Source of the DNA: Vibrio ouci
Lineage (GTDB): Bacteria; Pseudomonadota; Gammaproteobacteria; Enterobacterales; Vibrionaceae
Direction: 5' to 3'
Assembly (NCBI RefSeq): GCF_004551525.1
Contig: NZ_SATR01000021.1
Span: forward strand, 1-64,000
DNA length: 64,000 nt
Position 1 is the stretch's first letter. Each line of letters opens with the position of its first letter. A model generated the notes under the pieces. It made no database searches. It was not told where the DNA came from and was given only the letters and a program-made list of their open reading frames with translations. A program made the position numbers and the translations under genes. Positions 35,026 through 44,938 of the stretch are shown here, one piece after another.

Positions 35026-36399
35026 ATGTCAGTCATGGCTATCGCTGCTTTAGCGGTATTTGTCGGCATTCTCTTCTTTCTCTACGGACAGCAGAAAAAA
35101 GAGAACACACTTTCTCGCTTGGTGCTATTGGGCTTAGTTTTCGGTAGTACGTTTGGCCTTGCACTTCAGCTTATCTTCGGCGAAGGCAACCCAGTTATCG
35201 CTCAAACTCTTGAGTGGGTAAATATTGTTGGCCGCGGCTACGTTGGCTTACTGAAAATGATCATCATGCCACTAGTGCTTGTTTCGATGATCGCAGCGGT
35301 AGTTAAACTGGAAAAAGGCGGTGCTCTGGGTAAGATCTCGGGCCTCACTATTTCTGTTCTGCTGGCTACTACGGCTATTTCAGCGATTATTGGTATCTTA
35401 GTCACGCAAGCATTTGGTCTAAGCGCAGAAGGTCTAACCGAAGGCGCACGCGAAACCGCTCGTATTGCAGCACTAGAAAGCCGTGCAGATCGCGTCAGCG
35501 ATCTTACTATTCCTCAAATGCTGGTGAGCTTTATCCCAACCAACCCATTTGCTGATCTAACTGGTGCGCGCTCTACATCGATCATCGCAGTGGTAATCTT
35601 CGGTGTTCTAACAGGCATTGCTGCTCGTAAGGTAATGGCTGAGAAAGAAGAGCTTGAATCACCAATTCGCACGTTTGTCGAAGCATCGCAATCTATCGTA
35701 ATGCGTTTAGTTAAGATGATCATGGCACTAACGCCGTATGGTATTGCTGCTCTGATGGCGAAAGTGGTTGCAACGTCGAGTGCATCAGACATTCTTAACT
35801 TACTCGGCTTTATCGTTGCCTCTTATGTCGCGATTCTGCTGATGTTCGTTGTGCACGGTATTTTGGTTTCTTTTGTTGGCGTAAGTCCTAAAGAGTACTT
35901 CCAAAAAATCTGGCCAGTGCTAACGTTCGCGTTTACCTCTCGCAGTTCTGCGGCAACTATTCCGCTAAACGTTGAAGCGCAGATCAATAAACTGAATGTA
36001 CCACCAGCGATTGCTAACCTATCGGCTTCATTTGGCGCAACCATAGGTCAAAACGGCTGTGCGGGTATCTACCCTGCCATGCTTGCAGTAATGGTAGCAC
36101 CAACGGTTGGTATCAACCCGATGGAAATCAACTTCATTCTGTCTCTTGTTGCAATCATCGTGGTGAGCTCATTTGGTATTGCTGGTGTCGGTGGCGGCGC
36201 AACGTTCGCTGCTCTTATCGTGCTGCCAGCAATGGGGCTACCTGTTACTATCGCAGCGCTACTGATCTCTATCGAACCATTGATCGATATGGCTCGTACG
36301 GCGCTTAACGTATCAGGCGCGATGACAGCAGGCACGATCACTAGCCGCTTAATGAAACAAAAAGCTTCCGATGAACAGCTGGAAACACAGCAAGCGTAA
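35026..36399 (+). CDS. tcyP: L-cystine symporter TcyP family
   Basis: A 457-residue dicarboxylate/amino acid:cation symporter of the inner membrane, in the size range of TcyP/YdjN. Signatures are the loop [20 protein letters not shown], the hairpin [20 protein letters not shown] (serine-rich reentrant loop), and [20 protein letters not shown]. It imports cystine and related sulphur compounds as a cysteine source. A terminator follows, so it is monocistronic. The 190-base region upstream must carry the promoter; no CysB site was recognised. Confidence 0.92.
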   Translation: MSVMAIAALAVFVGILFFLYGQQKKENTLSRLVLLGLVFGSTFGLALQLIFGEGNPVIAQTLEWVNIVGRGYVGLLKMIIMPLVLVSMIAAVVKLEKGGALGKISGLTISVLLATTAISAIIGILVTQAFGLSAEGLTEGARETARIAALESRADRVSDLTIPQMLVSFIPTNPFADLTGARSTSIIAVVIFGVLTGIAARKVMAEKEELESPIRTFVEASQSIVMRLVKMIMALTPYGIAALMAKVVATSSASDILNLLGFIVASYVAILLMFVVHGILVSFVGVSPKEYFQKIWPVLTFAFTSRSSAATIPLNVEAQINKLNVPPAIANLSASFGATIGQNGCAGIYPAMLAVMVAPTVGINPMEINFILSLVAIIVVSSFGIAGVGGGATFAALIVLPAMGLPVTIAALLISIEPLIDMARTALNVSGAMTAGTITSRLMKQKASDEQLETQQA

Positions 36400-36418
36400 G
36401 AGCATTTGGTTCTGATTC

Positions 36419-36450
36419 AATGGCCGACATCATTTGTCGGCCATTTTTTT
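36419..36450 (+). terminator. Terminator after tcyP
   Basis: AATGGCCGACA and TGTCGGCCATT form a stem with a 5-base loop, followed by a run of seven T. Confidence 0.92.
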
Positions 36451-36543
36451 ATCATTTGAACTGATTTGGCCTTATCTCGTTTGCTATGAGGTTGGCGCAA
36501 TGGTCTAATACTCAGGTGAATTTCAAACACTTGGTAATAGATA

Positions 36544-37968
36544 ATGCAACAAGAGCATCAACCTACGTTTTTCTTCTTCGACTATGAAACGTGGGGAACT
36601 AGTCCTGCTAAAGACCGTCCGTGTCAATTTGCGGGTGTGCGCACTGATATGGACTTCAATATTATTGGTGAGCCTCTTGTCATCTACTGCCAACCTCCGG
36701 CGGATTACCTTCCTCACCCTGAAGCTGCCTTGATCACGGGTATCACTCCACAAACCGCTGAAACACAGGGTTTATCAGAGCCTGAGTTTATCGCTAAAAT
36801 CCATGAACAATTGGCGACACCAAACACCATTAATTTGGGTTACAACAGCATTCGCTTCGACGATGAGGTCACACGTTACACCTGTTACCGCAACTTCATT
36901 GACCCGTATGCGTGGAGCTGGCAAAACGGTAACTCACGCTGGGATCTATTAGATGTGATGCGCGCTTGTTACGCACTTCGCCCTGAAGGGGTCGAGTGGC
37001 CAGAAAACGATGAAGGCTTTATCAGCTTTAAGCTGGAGAATTTGTCCGTTGCCAACGGCATTGAGCACGAAAATGCTCACGACGCGATGGCCGACGTTAT
37101 TGCCACGATTGAAATGGCGAAAAAAGTTAAAGCTGCGCAGCCTAAGCTGTTCGATTACTTCTTAAGTATGCGTCATAAACGTAAGCTCAATGAGCTGGTC
37201 GACATCGTCAATATGACGCCGCTGATGCATGTTTCTGGCATGCTGGGTAAAGAGTGTAACTACACCAGTTGGGTTGTGCCGGTAGCTTGGCACCCAACCA
37301 ACCAAAATGCGGTGATTTGCGTCGACCTAGCGAAAGACCCGCAAGCGCTGCTTGATCTAGACGTTGAGCAGTTGAACGAACGCCTTTACACCAAACACTC
37401 TGAGCTGGGCCCCGACGAGCTACCAGTGCCGGTTAAGCTGATTCACCTTAACAAGTGCCCTATTCTTGCACCTGCTAAAACCTTAACGGCTGAGAACGCC
37501 GAAAAGATTGGTATTGACCGCGAGCAATGCCTGAAGAACCTTGCCTTGCTGCGTCAGCACCCTGAAGTACGCGAAAAGCTGATTGGCCTTTATAGCGCAG
37601 AACGTGAATATGAAAAGAGCTCAGATGTCGATACCATGCTTTACGATGGCTTCTTCTCTCCTGCAGATAAGACAGCGATGGATATTATTCGCGAAACCGA
37701 CCCGAATAACCTCGCGGCGCTGGATATTACCTTTAACGATCAACGCATTGAACCATTGCTTTTCCGCTATCGCGCGAGAAACTTCCCTTGGACTTTAGAT
37801 GAGTCAGAGCAACAACGCTGGGCAAATCACTGTCGCGACTACTTCGAAAGTCGTATTGAAAACTACATGCTTAATTTGGAAAACTTAGTTCATGAGCATG
37901 AGAGTGATCAAAAGAAGATGGCTATTTTAAAATCCATCTACCAATACGTACAAAAGCGAGTATCCTAG
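36544..37968 (+). CDS. sbcB: Exodeoxyribonuclease I
   Basis: A 474-residue 3'-5' single-strand DNA exonuclease used in recombination and mismatch repair. The DEDDh motifs are seen: D13 and E15 in FFDYETWGTSP, NLGYNSIRFDDEV in Exo II and HDAMADVIATIEM in Exo III. Length and the C-terminal SH3-like and helical domain fit SbcB of Escherichia coli (475). It acts in the cytoplasm on DNA ends and is stimulated by SSB. It is transcribed alone. Confidence 0.95.
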   Translation: MQQEHQPTFFFFDYETWGTSPAKDRPCQFAGVRTDMDFNIIGEPLVIYCQPPADYLPHPEAALITGITPQTAETQGLSEPEFIAKIHEQLATPNTINLGYNSIRFDDEVTRYTCYRNFIDPYAWSWQNGNSRWDLLDVMRACYALRPEGVEWPENDEGFISFKLENLSVANGIEHENAHDAMADVIATIEMAKKVKAAQPKLFDYFLSMRHKRKLNELVDIVNMTPLMHVSGMLGKECNYTSWVVPVAWHPTNQNAVICVDLAKDPQALLDLDVEQLNERLYTKHSELGPDELPVPVKLIHLNKCPILAPAKTLTAENAEKIGIDREQCLKNLALLRQHPEVREKLIGLYSAEREYEKSSDVDTMLYDGFFSPADKTAMDIIRETDPNNLAALDITFNDQRIEPLLFRYRARNFPWTLDESEQQRWANHCRDYFESRIENYMLNLENLVHEHESDQKKMAILKSIYQYVQKRVS

Positions 37969-38064
37969 AAACAAAATAGAACAATACTGACCAAGTCCTG
38001 CCCCTACAAGAATGCCTAATCACCCAATCTAATAAAAACTAGGGATTAGGCTCTGAAATCATTA

Positions 38065-38088
38065 GAGCTTTCATCCGACTGAAAGCTC
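38065..38088 (+). promoter_or_regulatory. 5' hairpin just upstream of lrgA
   Basis: GAGCTTTCA and TGAAAGCTC make a perfect 9-bp stem with a 6-base loop ending 21 bases before the lrgA start codon. There is no T run, so it is more likely a leader structure or a binding palindrome than a terminator for sbcB. Confidence 0.4.
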
Positions 38089-38109
38089 ACAGTTGGACAT
38101 CACTAGATT

Positions 38110-38475
38110 ATGGCGAAAACCTTGCTTCAATATGTCGTCTCCATCGGCTTGATATTTCTCTGCCTGTTGGCCGGCATTAACATTCAACACCTTCTCGATA
38201 TTTCGATCCCTGGCAGCATCATTGGCATGTTGATCCTGTTTGGCCTGATGGCGAGTGGCTTGGTCCCTTCAAATTGGGTTAAGCCAGGTGCAACATTATT
38301 CATTCGCTACATGGTGTTGTTGTTTGTCCCTATCAGTGTCGGACTGATGCAGCATTTTGATATGTTAATTGATAACGCTCTGCCAATTTTAGCCAGCGCA
38401 GTTGGCGGTACCTTAATTGTTTTAGTCCTGCTCGGCTTAATGCTGGATCGCATGCTTAAAGGAGGACAAAAATAA
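38110..38475 (+). CDS. LrgA/CidA family holin-like protein
   Basis: A 121-residue membrane protein with four hydrophobic segments, including [20 protein letters not shown] and [20 protein letters not shown], both typical of the CidA/LrgA family. With LrgB it influences murein hydrolase activity, programmed lysis or transport of small acids such as pyruvate; which of these applies here is unclear. The last base of its stop is the first base of the LrgB start region (TAATG), so the pair is coupled. Confidence 0.9.
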   Translation: MAKTLLQYVVSIGLIFLCLLAGINIQHLLDISIPGSIIGMLILFGLMASGLVPSNWVKPGATLFIRYMVLLFVPISVGLMQHFDMLIDNALPILASAVGGTLIVLVLLGLMLDRMLKGGQK

Positions 38476-39152
38476 TGTGGTTAATGGTTACAATATTGGT
38501 CTTCTTTGCTGCGCGTTGGCTTTGTCAGAAGTTTAATAGCCCATTTATGAATCCGCTGTTAGTCAGCATTGCAGTCATTATCCCGATCCTGACTTACTTG
38601 AAAGTGCCGTTCGAGACTTACTATGCGGACAACCAATGGATTAACTACCTTCTCCAACCGGCTGTTGTCGCGTTAGCGTTTCCACTCTACGAGCAGTTGC
38701 CACAAATCCGCGCCAACTGGCGAATTATCATGCTAGCCTGCGGCGTAGGCAGCGTGATGTCGATGTTCACCGCATCTATGATTGCTGTCTATCTGCAAGC
38801 GGATATTTCCTTAATTGCCAGTCTACTCGGTAAATCGGTGACCACCCCAATTGCAATGGAAGTCTCTAGCCACCTTGGCGGAGAGCCCGCAATCGCAGCC
38901 ATCTTGGTACTGATTGTCGGTCTGTTTGGCGCGATTATGGCTTACCCTATCTATAATCTGCTCAACATTACTCACCCAATTGCCAAAGGGTTAACCATGG
39001 GCACAGTGTCTCACGCTCTGGGCACCGCGACTTGTGCCGAGAAAGATCCTCAAGATGCAGCGTTTAGCTCACTTGCGTTGGTGGTTTGCGGCGTCATTAC
39101 TTCTATTCTCGCGCCTTCATTCTTTACACTCGCTGTCTGGCTGTCTGCCTAA
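38475..39152 (+). CDS. LrgB/CidB family membrane protein
   Basis: A 225-residue inner-membrane protein. The conserved core is SLLGKSVTTPIAMEVSSHLG followed by KGLTMGTVSHALGTATCAEK, both diagnostic of LrgB. It acts with LrgA as an export or lysis-modulating complex. The next plus-strand gene begins after 240 bases, so the operon has two genes. Confidence 0.92.
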   Translation: MWLMVTILVFFAARWLCQKFNSPFMNPLLVSIAVIIPILTYLKVPFETYYADNQWINYLLQPAVVALAFPLYEQLPQIRANWRIIMLACGVGSVMSMFTASMIAVYLQADISLIASLLGKSVTTPIAMEVSSHLGGEPAIAAILVLIVGLFGAIMAYPIYNLLNITHPIAKGLTMGTVSHALGTATCAEKDPQDAAFSSLALVVCGVITSILAPSFFTLAVWLSA

Positions 39153-39158
39153 CTAAAA

Positions 39159-39189
39159 TGTATCGAGTTGCTTATTGCAGCTCGATACA
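39159..39189 (+). terminator. Hairpin after lrgB
   Basis: TGTATCGAG pairs with CTCGATACA with further partial pairing inside. The stem lies 7 bases after the stop codon. No T run follows, so termination is inferred from position only. Confidence 0.45.
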
Positions 39190-39395
39190 CATCACGAATT
39201 GATTCAATGCAATCGTTATCATGTGTGAGCTCACTCTAATTATGCAAGCCAATCAGTCGTTACATTCAAATGCGTGATCTACATCTCTGAAGTATTCTTC
39301 GTTTTACCTAAAATGTAATACCAATATCGTGGTTTATAGCCTGCATTCACGCTCTAAACTCAAAGATATCAACTTAGTTATATAAAGGATTCACT

Positions 39396-40283
39396 ATGAG
39401 AAGCCGCATTGAACAGGCGTTAGCTGAAGCGCCAAAAAACGTAGCAGATTTCCTATCTCCTATCCTTCTTGCTGACGATTTTGACGCGACGCTTTCTTCC
39501 GAGCAATTTGAACAGCTGTTAGCCATTTCTGGCCTTGAAGACGCCGAGCTTCGTGTGACTCTACTTCCATTCGCGGCAGCTTACTCCTATGCTCCACTGT
39601 CTAACTTTTACGTTGGTGCGATTGTTCGTGGCCTATCAGGAAAACTTTATTTCGGTGCTAATGTTGAATTTGATGGTGTGCAACTGGGTCAAACCGTGCA
39701 TGCAGAGCAATCAGCGATCAGCCACGCTTGGATGAAGGGTGAACAAGGCGTTGCCGATATCACTATCAACTTCAGCCCATGCGGTCATTGCCGCCAATTT
39801 ATGAACGAGCTTTCAACCGCCGATAAATTGCAGATTCAACTTCCTGAACGTGACAGCAAATCATTGCAAGAATACCTACCAGAATCATTTGGCCCTGCAG
39901 ATCTTGGTATCACGTCGGCATTAATGACTAACATTGATCACGGTAAGCAAAGCCAAGAAGATGACGAAGTGTTACAACTGGCGATTGCCGCTCTAAACCG
40001 CAGTCATGCACCATATACTCATAACCTAAGCGGTATCGCGCTGAAAATGGCTAATGGTAAAGTATACCAAGGCGCTTACGCTGAAAATGCAGCCTTCAAC
40101 CCTAGCCTGCCACCACTTCAAGTTGCCTTAATTCAACTGCTACTGGATCGTCAGAAGTTTGAAGACATTGAATCGGCTGCATTAGTTGAAGTGTCTGAAG
40201 GGACAATCAGTCACTTAGCAACGACTCAGTCAACGCTAGAAGCATTGAACCCAGACATTCCAATGACTTACCTAGAACTGTAA
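39396..40283 (+). CDS. cdd: Cytidine deaminase
   Basis: A 295-residue dimeric-type cytidine deaminase, converting cytidine and deoxycytidine to uridine derivatives in pyrimidine salvage. The catalytic domain has H102 and E104 in [12 protein letters not shown] and zinc ligands C129 and C132 in [10 protein letters not shown], at the same numbers as in the Escherichia coli enzyme. The C-terminal half (about 190-295) is the degenerate second domain of this class. A terminator follows. The upstream 240-base region contains a GTGAGCTCAC palindrome but no clear CRP or CytR site. Confidence 0.95.
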   Translation: MRSRIEQALAEAPKNVADFLSPILLADDFDATLSSEQFEQLLAISGLEDAELRVTLLPFAAAYSYAPLSNFYVGAIVRGLSGKLYFGANVEFDGVQLGQTVHAEQSAISHAWMKGEQGVADITINFSPCGHCRQFMNELSTADKLQIQLPERDSKSLQEYLPESFGPADLGITSALMTNIDHGKQSQEDDEVLQLAIAALNRSHAPYTHNLSGIALKMANGKVYQGAYAENAAFNPSLPPLQVALIQLLLDRQKFEDIESAALVEVSEGTISHLATTQSTLEALNPDIPMTYLEL

Positions 40284-40287
40284 TAAG

Positions 40288-40313
40288 AAAAGGCGCTAAA
40301 CAGCGCCTTTTTT
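40288..40313 (+). terminator. Terminator after cdd, also facing the HD-GYP gene
   Basis: AAAGGCGCT and AGCGCCTTT pair with a short loop and a T run on the plus side. It lies between convergent genes and can serve both. Confidence 0.9.
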
Positions 40314-40332
40314 AATGGTGTTTGTTTTTGAT

Positions 40333-41538
40333 TTAAGCTTCATAGAACCGGGTTGCATCCACCTCTAACTGACTTTGCGCGATTGCCTTTTCAATTTTCA
40401 CTTGTGATGTTTTCAAGTTAACAAACGCGACATCGATAAAGCGGTTATATTTGCGTGAGTAAAAACATTTAATCTCAGGTTTAAGCGGTTCATTCGAATT
40501 AGAAGTCCAAACAATACCTACTCGACCATCACTTAGCTCTACGATGGCACCCACAGGATACACACCGATACAATTAATAAACTTATAAACCAATTCTTTA
40601 TCAAGGTGGTTAGGCGTTAGGCTAAGTAAAATTTTAAATGCTTCTGCTGGACTCATCCCCTGCTTGTAACAGCGGTCTGCCGTCAGCGCATCATAGATAT
40701 CGACAATACAGCTCATACGCCCATGCAGTGGCAGTTGGTCAGCCGTTAATCCATTTGGATACCCAGTGCCATCAAGCTTTTCATGATGCATTAAGCACAC
40801 ATCTCGACTGACATCGCTCAAGCCCTCTATAGTCACAATAATTTCACTAGCGAACACTTGGTGCAATTTCATGTGTTCAAACTCTTCTGGCGTCAATCTA
40901 GCCGGTTTGTGAAGAACCTTGTCATTCACTTTAATCTTGCCAACATCATGAACAATGCCACCAATCGCCATCTGCTTGAGCATGTCTCTCGGCAGTTCAA
41001 GGTACTTACCAAACGTCACCAGCAACGTGGCAACATTGACTGAATGCTCAAGTAAATACTCATCTTTGGTACGCAGCGCTGAGACACAATGCAATGCGTC
41101 GGAATGTAACAACACAGACTCAATCAAATCATCAGCCATGACATCCAGCTCATCTAACTCGAACGGCTTGCCCTCAAAGGTTTGAGATAAGATTTTTTGC
41201 GCTAAACCTTTTGCATCACGAATGATTTTTTGTGCTTTTTGCTGCTGAGAAAAACGGCTGAGCTTTTTCTTTTTGACTGGTTTAACGTCCTCTGCCACCT
41301 CTTCTTCAGGCTCCGGGTCAATGGCAGGTTTAAACACGCTGCCTTTTACCGACAATTCTGGGTCAACCCACGCAAACTTAATACCATTGTCGATTAGCTG
41401 TTTAATTGCTTGCTGCGAAGAAACGCGCCCAGCATTGGCTAGGTTTACTCGTTTGCTATCTTCAATCGCGGTGACAAACATACCCGTCGTCAACGTATTG
41501 ATAGGGATTTTTACTGAGTTTTTCGGGTCATACTGCAT
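40333..41538 (-). CDS. HD-GYP domain protein, cyclic-di-GMP phosphodiesterase
   Basis: A 401-residue protein with an N-terminal DUF3391 domain (about 1-140, starting IPINTLTTGMFVTAI), an acidic then basic linker at 75-95, and a C-terminal HD-GYP domain. H197/D198 lie in GGIVHDVGKIKV, HHE at 251-253 and the GYP motif at 259-261 (LDGTGYPNG), so catalytic and GYP signatures are intact. Such enzymes hydrolyse c-di-GMP, which would lower biofilm formation and raise motility. No membrane segment is seen, so it acts in the cytoplasm. Input signal unknown. Confidence 0.92.
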   Translation of the reverse strand: MQYDPKNSVKIPINTLTTGMFVTAIEDSKRVNLANAGRVSSQQAIKQLIDNGIKFAWVDPELSVKGSVFKPAIDPEPEEEVAEDVKPVKKKKLSRFSQQQKAQKIIRDAKGLAQKILSQTFEGKPFELDELDVMADDLIESVLLHSDALHCVSALRTKDEYLLEHSVNVATLLVTFGKYLELPRDMLKQMAIGGIVHDVGKIKVNDKVLHKPARLTPEEFEHMKLHQVFASEIIVTIEGLSDVSRDVCLMHHEKLDGTGYPNGLTADQLPLHGRMSCIVDIYDALTADRCYKQGMSPAEAFKILLSLTPNHLDKELVYKFINCIGVYPVGAIVELSDGRVGIVWTSNSNEPLKPEIKCFYSRKYNRFIDVAFVNLKTSQVKIEKAIAQSQLEVDATRFYEA

Positions 41539-41754
41539 GAATACTGAAGCCAGTTAAATGTTAAGAGTAATACAATTCACAGAAATTATATGTCTGATCG
41601 TTAGGTTTTACTTAATTTGGCCTAATTAGATATAAATCCATCAATACATTAATTAAAACTTGAGAACCAAGTCAGTATTGTCGAATAAATAGCCATGTTT
41701 TCATTCATTTAGACTAAGTGATGACATCTGATAGCTAAAATCGTCAAACAGCGC

Positions 41755-41770
41755 ACGCAAACGTTTGCTT
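41755..41770 (+). promoter_or_regulatory. PurR operator upstream of purT
   Basis: ACGCAAACGTTTGCTT matches the PurR box (ANGCAAACGNTTNCNT) at every conserved position except the last one or two. It lies 63 bases upstream of the purT start. PurR with hypoxanthine or guanine represses purine synthesis genes, so purT should be repressed when purines are plentiful. Confidence 0.85.
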
Positions 41771-41832
41771 TTTCTCTAAGCTTGAGTATTATGCGTCACA
41801 GATATTACTCCTCTTAAACGTTAAGGTTATTT

Positions 41833-43008
41833 ATGTTCGGTACTGCGACAGCTAAAAATTCGACACGTGTTCTGCTCTTAGGCTCTGGTGAACTTGGCAA
41901 AGAAGTCGCCATCGAGTGCCAACGTCTTGGCCTTGAAGTCATCGCCTGTGACCGCTATGAAAATGCACCAGCCATGCAAGTTGCTCATCGCAGTTACACA
42001 CTGGATATGCTTGATGGTAAAGCGCTAGAAGAGATCATCGCTAAAGAACAACCTGATTACGTCGTACCTGAGATCGAGGCTATTGCAACCGATACGCTCG
42101 TCGAACTTGAAGCTAAAGGGCTAAATGTCGTTCCTACCGCTAATGCCACTAAACTAACAATGAATCGTGAAGGGATTCGTCGCCTTGCAGCAGAAGAGCT
42201 GGAGTTGACTACCTCACCTTACCGCTTTGCAGACAACTATCAAGAGTTTGCCGCCGCTGTTGAGGCAGTTGGTATTCCTTGTGTATGCAAACCAGTGATG
42301 AGCTCTTCAGGCAAAGGACAAAGCGTTATCAAAACTCCTCAAGACGTTGAAAAAGCTTGGGACTACGCTCAAGAAGGCGGTCGTACTGGTGCGGGGCGTG
42401 TGATTGTCGAAGGCTTTATCGACTTTGATTATGAGATCACTCTACTCACTGTACGCGCGGTTGACGGTGTGCACTTCTGCGCGCCAATTGGTCACCGCCA
42501 AGAAGATGGAGATTACCGTGAGTCATGGCAGCCACAAGCCATGTCTGACAAAGCGTTGGAAGCAGCTCAAGATGCGGCAGGCAAGGTCGTTAACGCACTA
42601 GGTGGATTCGGTATTTTTGGTGTTGAACTGTTTATTAAAGGCAACACTGTTATCTTTAATGAGGTATCTCCTCGCCCTCACGATACAGGCCTTGTCACTC
42701 TTATGTCTCAAGACAGCTCTGAGTTTGCCCTTCATGTTCGCGCGTTTACCGGTATGCCAATTGCGGGCATTACTCAATATGGCCCAGCAGCATCTGCGGT
42801 AATTTTAGGTCAAGGAACGTCAACCAACATCCAATTTGATGGTTTGGCAGAGGCACTAGCACAACCACAAACACAAGTCCGTCTGTTTGGTAAACCTGAT
42901 ATCGATGGCCGCCGCCGTCTAGGTGTCGCTATCACACGTCGAGACACTATCGAACAAGCTATCGAAGACGCAGTAGCAAGCGCTGCCAAAGTAAAAGTGA
43001 TCTACTAA
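41833..43008 (+). CDS. purT: Formate-dependent GAR formyltransferase PurT
   Basis: A 391-residue ATP-grasp enzyme that makes formyl-GAR from formate, ATP and glycinamide ribonucleotide in purine synthesis, an alternative to PurN. The N-terminal nucleotide-like motif [20 protein letters not shown], the ATP-grasp segment [23 protein letters not shown] sequence ([18 protein letters not shown]), and [20 protein letters not shown] are present. Length agrees with the family (about 392). Controlled by the PurR box upstream; monocistronic with a terminator after it. Confidence 0.95.
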   Translation: MFGTATAKNSTRVLLLGSGELGKEVAIECQRLGLEVIACDRYENAPAMQVAHRSYTLDMLDGKALEEIIAKEQPDYVVPEIEAIATDTLVELEAKGLNVVPTANATKLTMNREGIRRLAAEELELTTSPYRFADNYQEFAAAVEAVGIPCVCKPVMSSSGKGQSVIKTPQDVEKAWDYAQEGGRTGAGRVIVEGFIDFDYEITLLTVRAVDGVHFCAPIGHRQEDGDYRESWQPQAMSDKALEAAQDAAGKVVNALGGFGIFGVELFIKGNTVIFNEVSPRPHDTGLVTLMSQDSSEFALHVRAFTGMPIAGITQYGPAASAVILGQGTSTNIQFDGLAEALAQPQTQVRLFGKPDIDGRRRLGVAITRRDTIEQAIEDAVASAAKVKVIY

Positions 43009-43030
43009 TTCATTTTATTGTTCGAAAACT

Positions 43031-43060
43031 AAAAGGCCTGGTTCACTGACCAGGCCTTTT
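43031..43060. terminator. Bidirectional terminator between purT and tpm
   Basis: AAAAGGCCTGGT pairs perfectly with ACCAGGCCTTTT around a 6-base loop, with A and T runs at both sides. It lies between two convergent genes. Confidence 0.93.
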
Positions 43061-43074
43061 TCGTTGCAATCACT

Positions 43075-43734
43075 TTAAGATTCGATGAGATACACTTCTT
43101 CAGCGAATCGAGATAGCCCTTTCTTGGCGATCTTAGGGTGATCATCACCCGCTTCATCACGATAAAGTTTGGTCACTTTAAACTCAGAATAGAGTGAACG
43201 AATCTCTTGCTCCGCAACTGAGAACGGAGGACCTGCCATCTCTGATTGTTGATAGTCCAAGCTGACCAACAATATACGCGCGCCCGGCTTGAGTAGTGAT
43301 TTGATTTTTTGCACATACTCAGCACGCATCTCTTCTGGCAGCGCCACCAAAGACGCGCGATCGTAAACAATATCGACTGGTTGAATCGGCGCAGTAAAGA
43401 AATCGCCGGTATAAATCGACAGTTCATCAAACTGAAATAGCTCATGCTGCCCATTGACTGGCATCACCATTGGGGTGTAGAAATGTTCAGCAAAGAAAGC
43501 TCGAACGGCAATATTGCTTAACTCGACGCCTTGCACATCTTCATGCTTTGTCGCTAGCCAAACCAAATCTTCTGACTTACCACATAACGGGACAAAGACT
43601 TTATCTTGGTGATTAGGCTTAGTGTGATTCCAATATTGGATCAATAGTGGGTTCACATCTTCCAAGTGAAAACCTATTTGGTTGGCGGCCCATTTACCAT
43701 GCCAAAACTCGGGATCTCTCATTATCATTCTCAT
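43075..43734 (-). CDS. tpm: Thiopurine S-methyltransferase
   Basis: A 219-residue SAM-dependent methyltransferase of the TPMT/Tpm family. The N-terminal [20 protein letters not shown], the SAM-binding [18 protein letters not shown] with [11 protein letters not shown], and [18 protein letters not shown] are typical. Bacterial members methylate thiopurines or, in some species, selenium or tellurium compounds. An ATG just inside (codon 3) is an alternative start. It stands alone, converging on purT. Confidence 0.92.
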   Translation of the reverse strand: MRMIMRDPEFWHGKWAANQIGFHLEDVNPLLIQYWNHTKPNHQDKVFVPLCGKSEDLVWLATKHEDVQGVELSNIAVRAFFAEHFYTPMVMPVNGQHELFQFDELSIYTGDFFTAPIQPVDIVYDRASLVALPEEMRAEYVQKIKSLLKPGARILLVSLDYQQSEMAGPPFSVAEQEIRSLYSEFKVTKLYRDEAGDDHPKIAKKGLSRFAEEVYLIES

Positions 43735-44062
43735 TGACTGACTTTAGTGGGCATAGCCTATCTGAAAGCGCTCACAAGTGGTATCCCCGTTTAACAACAA
43801 GATGAAAACTCTATTCAGATTAAGTTCATGTTCGCCGTTTATACTTGCTTACAAGTTAGCAATGAACCTTGATTCAAAGATGAACTCTAAACAATTGCTC
43901 GGATTTTTTGAGAGTGACTTCAAAGTTCAGAACAAGAGCAAGGCGGTGCTGCTTGGAATGGTGAATAGCAGCCCCATTTAATAAGTACAGATGAGTAGCG
44001 CTAGTGATTGAATCTTTTTTCGACACCTTTTTAGCTAAGCCCTACACATCTAAGGAGAGTGA
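43735..44062. other. 328-base stretch without a convincing gene
   Basis: The space between tpm and relV holds an open stretch of about 67 codons, but with no ribosome site, no family and an unusual composition, so I do not call it a gene. The last 30 bases hold the AAGGAG ribosome site of relV. Promoters for both divergent genes are expected here. Confidence 0.5.
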
Positions 44063-44836
44063 ATGAGCCTATTTTTGCGAACGACGGCCCTGATGCTTCT
44101 AATGCTCAGCCGCGCACCTGCATTTGCTGCTATTCCACCCGCACCAGGTAACGAGGAAAACCGTTCAACCAATCAGAACGAGGTTTGCTCGAAAGCATTC
44201 AAACATAACCTAAGCGGCCTTTACGGCATTCAATCTATTTCGTCTTCACCAGTACAACCTTATTCTGATTTCGATGTGCTTTACAGCAAAGCGCACCAAG
44301 CTCAAGCCGAGCTAGAAACCCTATGTAAAAGCACCGCACTATTAACATCAACAGACGCATATTTTGCGGGTGTTAAGTCATCTCAACGTGCAAAAGAGAA
44401 AATCGCCTACGAGCTAGATGGTCAAACGGAGCGTATTACTGACCTAGCGCGAGCAACTATCGTAGCGGATGATATTGAAGGCTTGATGTCTGCTTATGAG
44501 GTGCTAAACCGTGAAACTACCATCGTTAAAGTCAAAAACCGCTTCAAGAAACCCGCGGCTTCCGGTTATCGCGATCTTAACCTTTTAGTGCAATTGCCTA
44601 AAACCAATCTGGTTGCTGAAGTTCAGCTTCATTTAAAAGCAATTGCTGATGTGAAAAGCGGCCCAGAGCATGCAATTTACGAAAGGATTCAAAAAATCGA
44701 ACGTACTGCTGCTATTGAATCACGTGATTTCAACGAGATTGAACAAGCGCAAATCCGCAACATGCGTCGTGAATCTAAAGAGCTGTATCAAAACGCTTGG
44801 CAGCCCTACATTACGACACACCTAAGCGCAGCTTAA
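44063..44836 (+). CDS. relV: RelV-type small alarmone synthetase
   Basis: A 257-residue protein with a RelA/SpoT synthetase domain and no HD hydrolase or regulatory domain, the same length as Vibrio cholerae RelV. The domain covers about residues 97-215: AYFAGVKSSQRAKEKIAYEL with K105, ITDLARATIV with D127 and R130, VKNRFKKPAASGYRDLNLLV and VAEVQLHL with E186. These sit two positions before the residues I remember as important for V. cholerae RelV. The product would make ppGpp or pppGpp. The N-terminus (MSLFLRTTALMLLMLSRAPA, then FAA) looks like a signal peptide or anchor, which is odd for an enzyme using ATP and GTP. Strong ribosome site AAGGAG; terminator after it; in V. cholerae relV also lies near purT. 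Confidence 0.88.
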   Translation: MSLFLRTTALMLLMLSRAPAFAAIPPAPGNEENRSTNQNEVCSKAFKHNLSGLYGIQSISSSPVQPYSDFDVLYSKAHQAQAELETLCKSTALLTSTDAYFAGVKSSQRAKEKIAYELDGQTERITDLARATIVADDIEGLMSAYEVLNRETTIVKVKNRFKKPAASGYRDLNLLVQLPKTNLVAEVQLHLKAIADVKSGPEHAIYERIQKIERTAAIESRDFNEIEQAQIRNMRRESKELYQNAWQPYITTHLSAA

Positions 44837-44840
44837 ACTC

Positions 44841-44873
44841 ATTACGGCCTAGTCTTACTAGGCCGTAATTTTT
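44841..44873 (+). terminator. Terminator after relV
   Basis: ATTACGGCCTAGT pairs perfectly with ACTAGGCCGTAAT around a 3-base loop, followed by five T. Confidence 0.92.
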
Positions 44874-44938
44874 CGCAATACCCAAACTTTTAAACTAGCT
44901 TTTGATAGAAGGCTTAATAATAAAGTTGGGAGGCGGTT

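Noticed and set aside
39225..39234. GTGAGCTCAC palindrome upstream of cdd as a CRP or CytR site
   Set aside because: It lacks the 6-base spacer between TGTGA and TCACA, and palindromes of 10 bases occur by chance.
43778..43981. 67-codon open frame between tpm and relV
   Set aside because: No ribosome site, no recognisable family, and the frame crosses the likely promoter region of tpm and relV.
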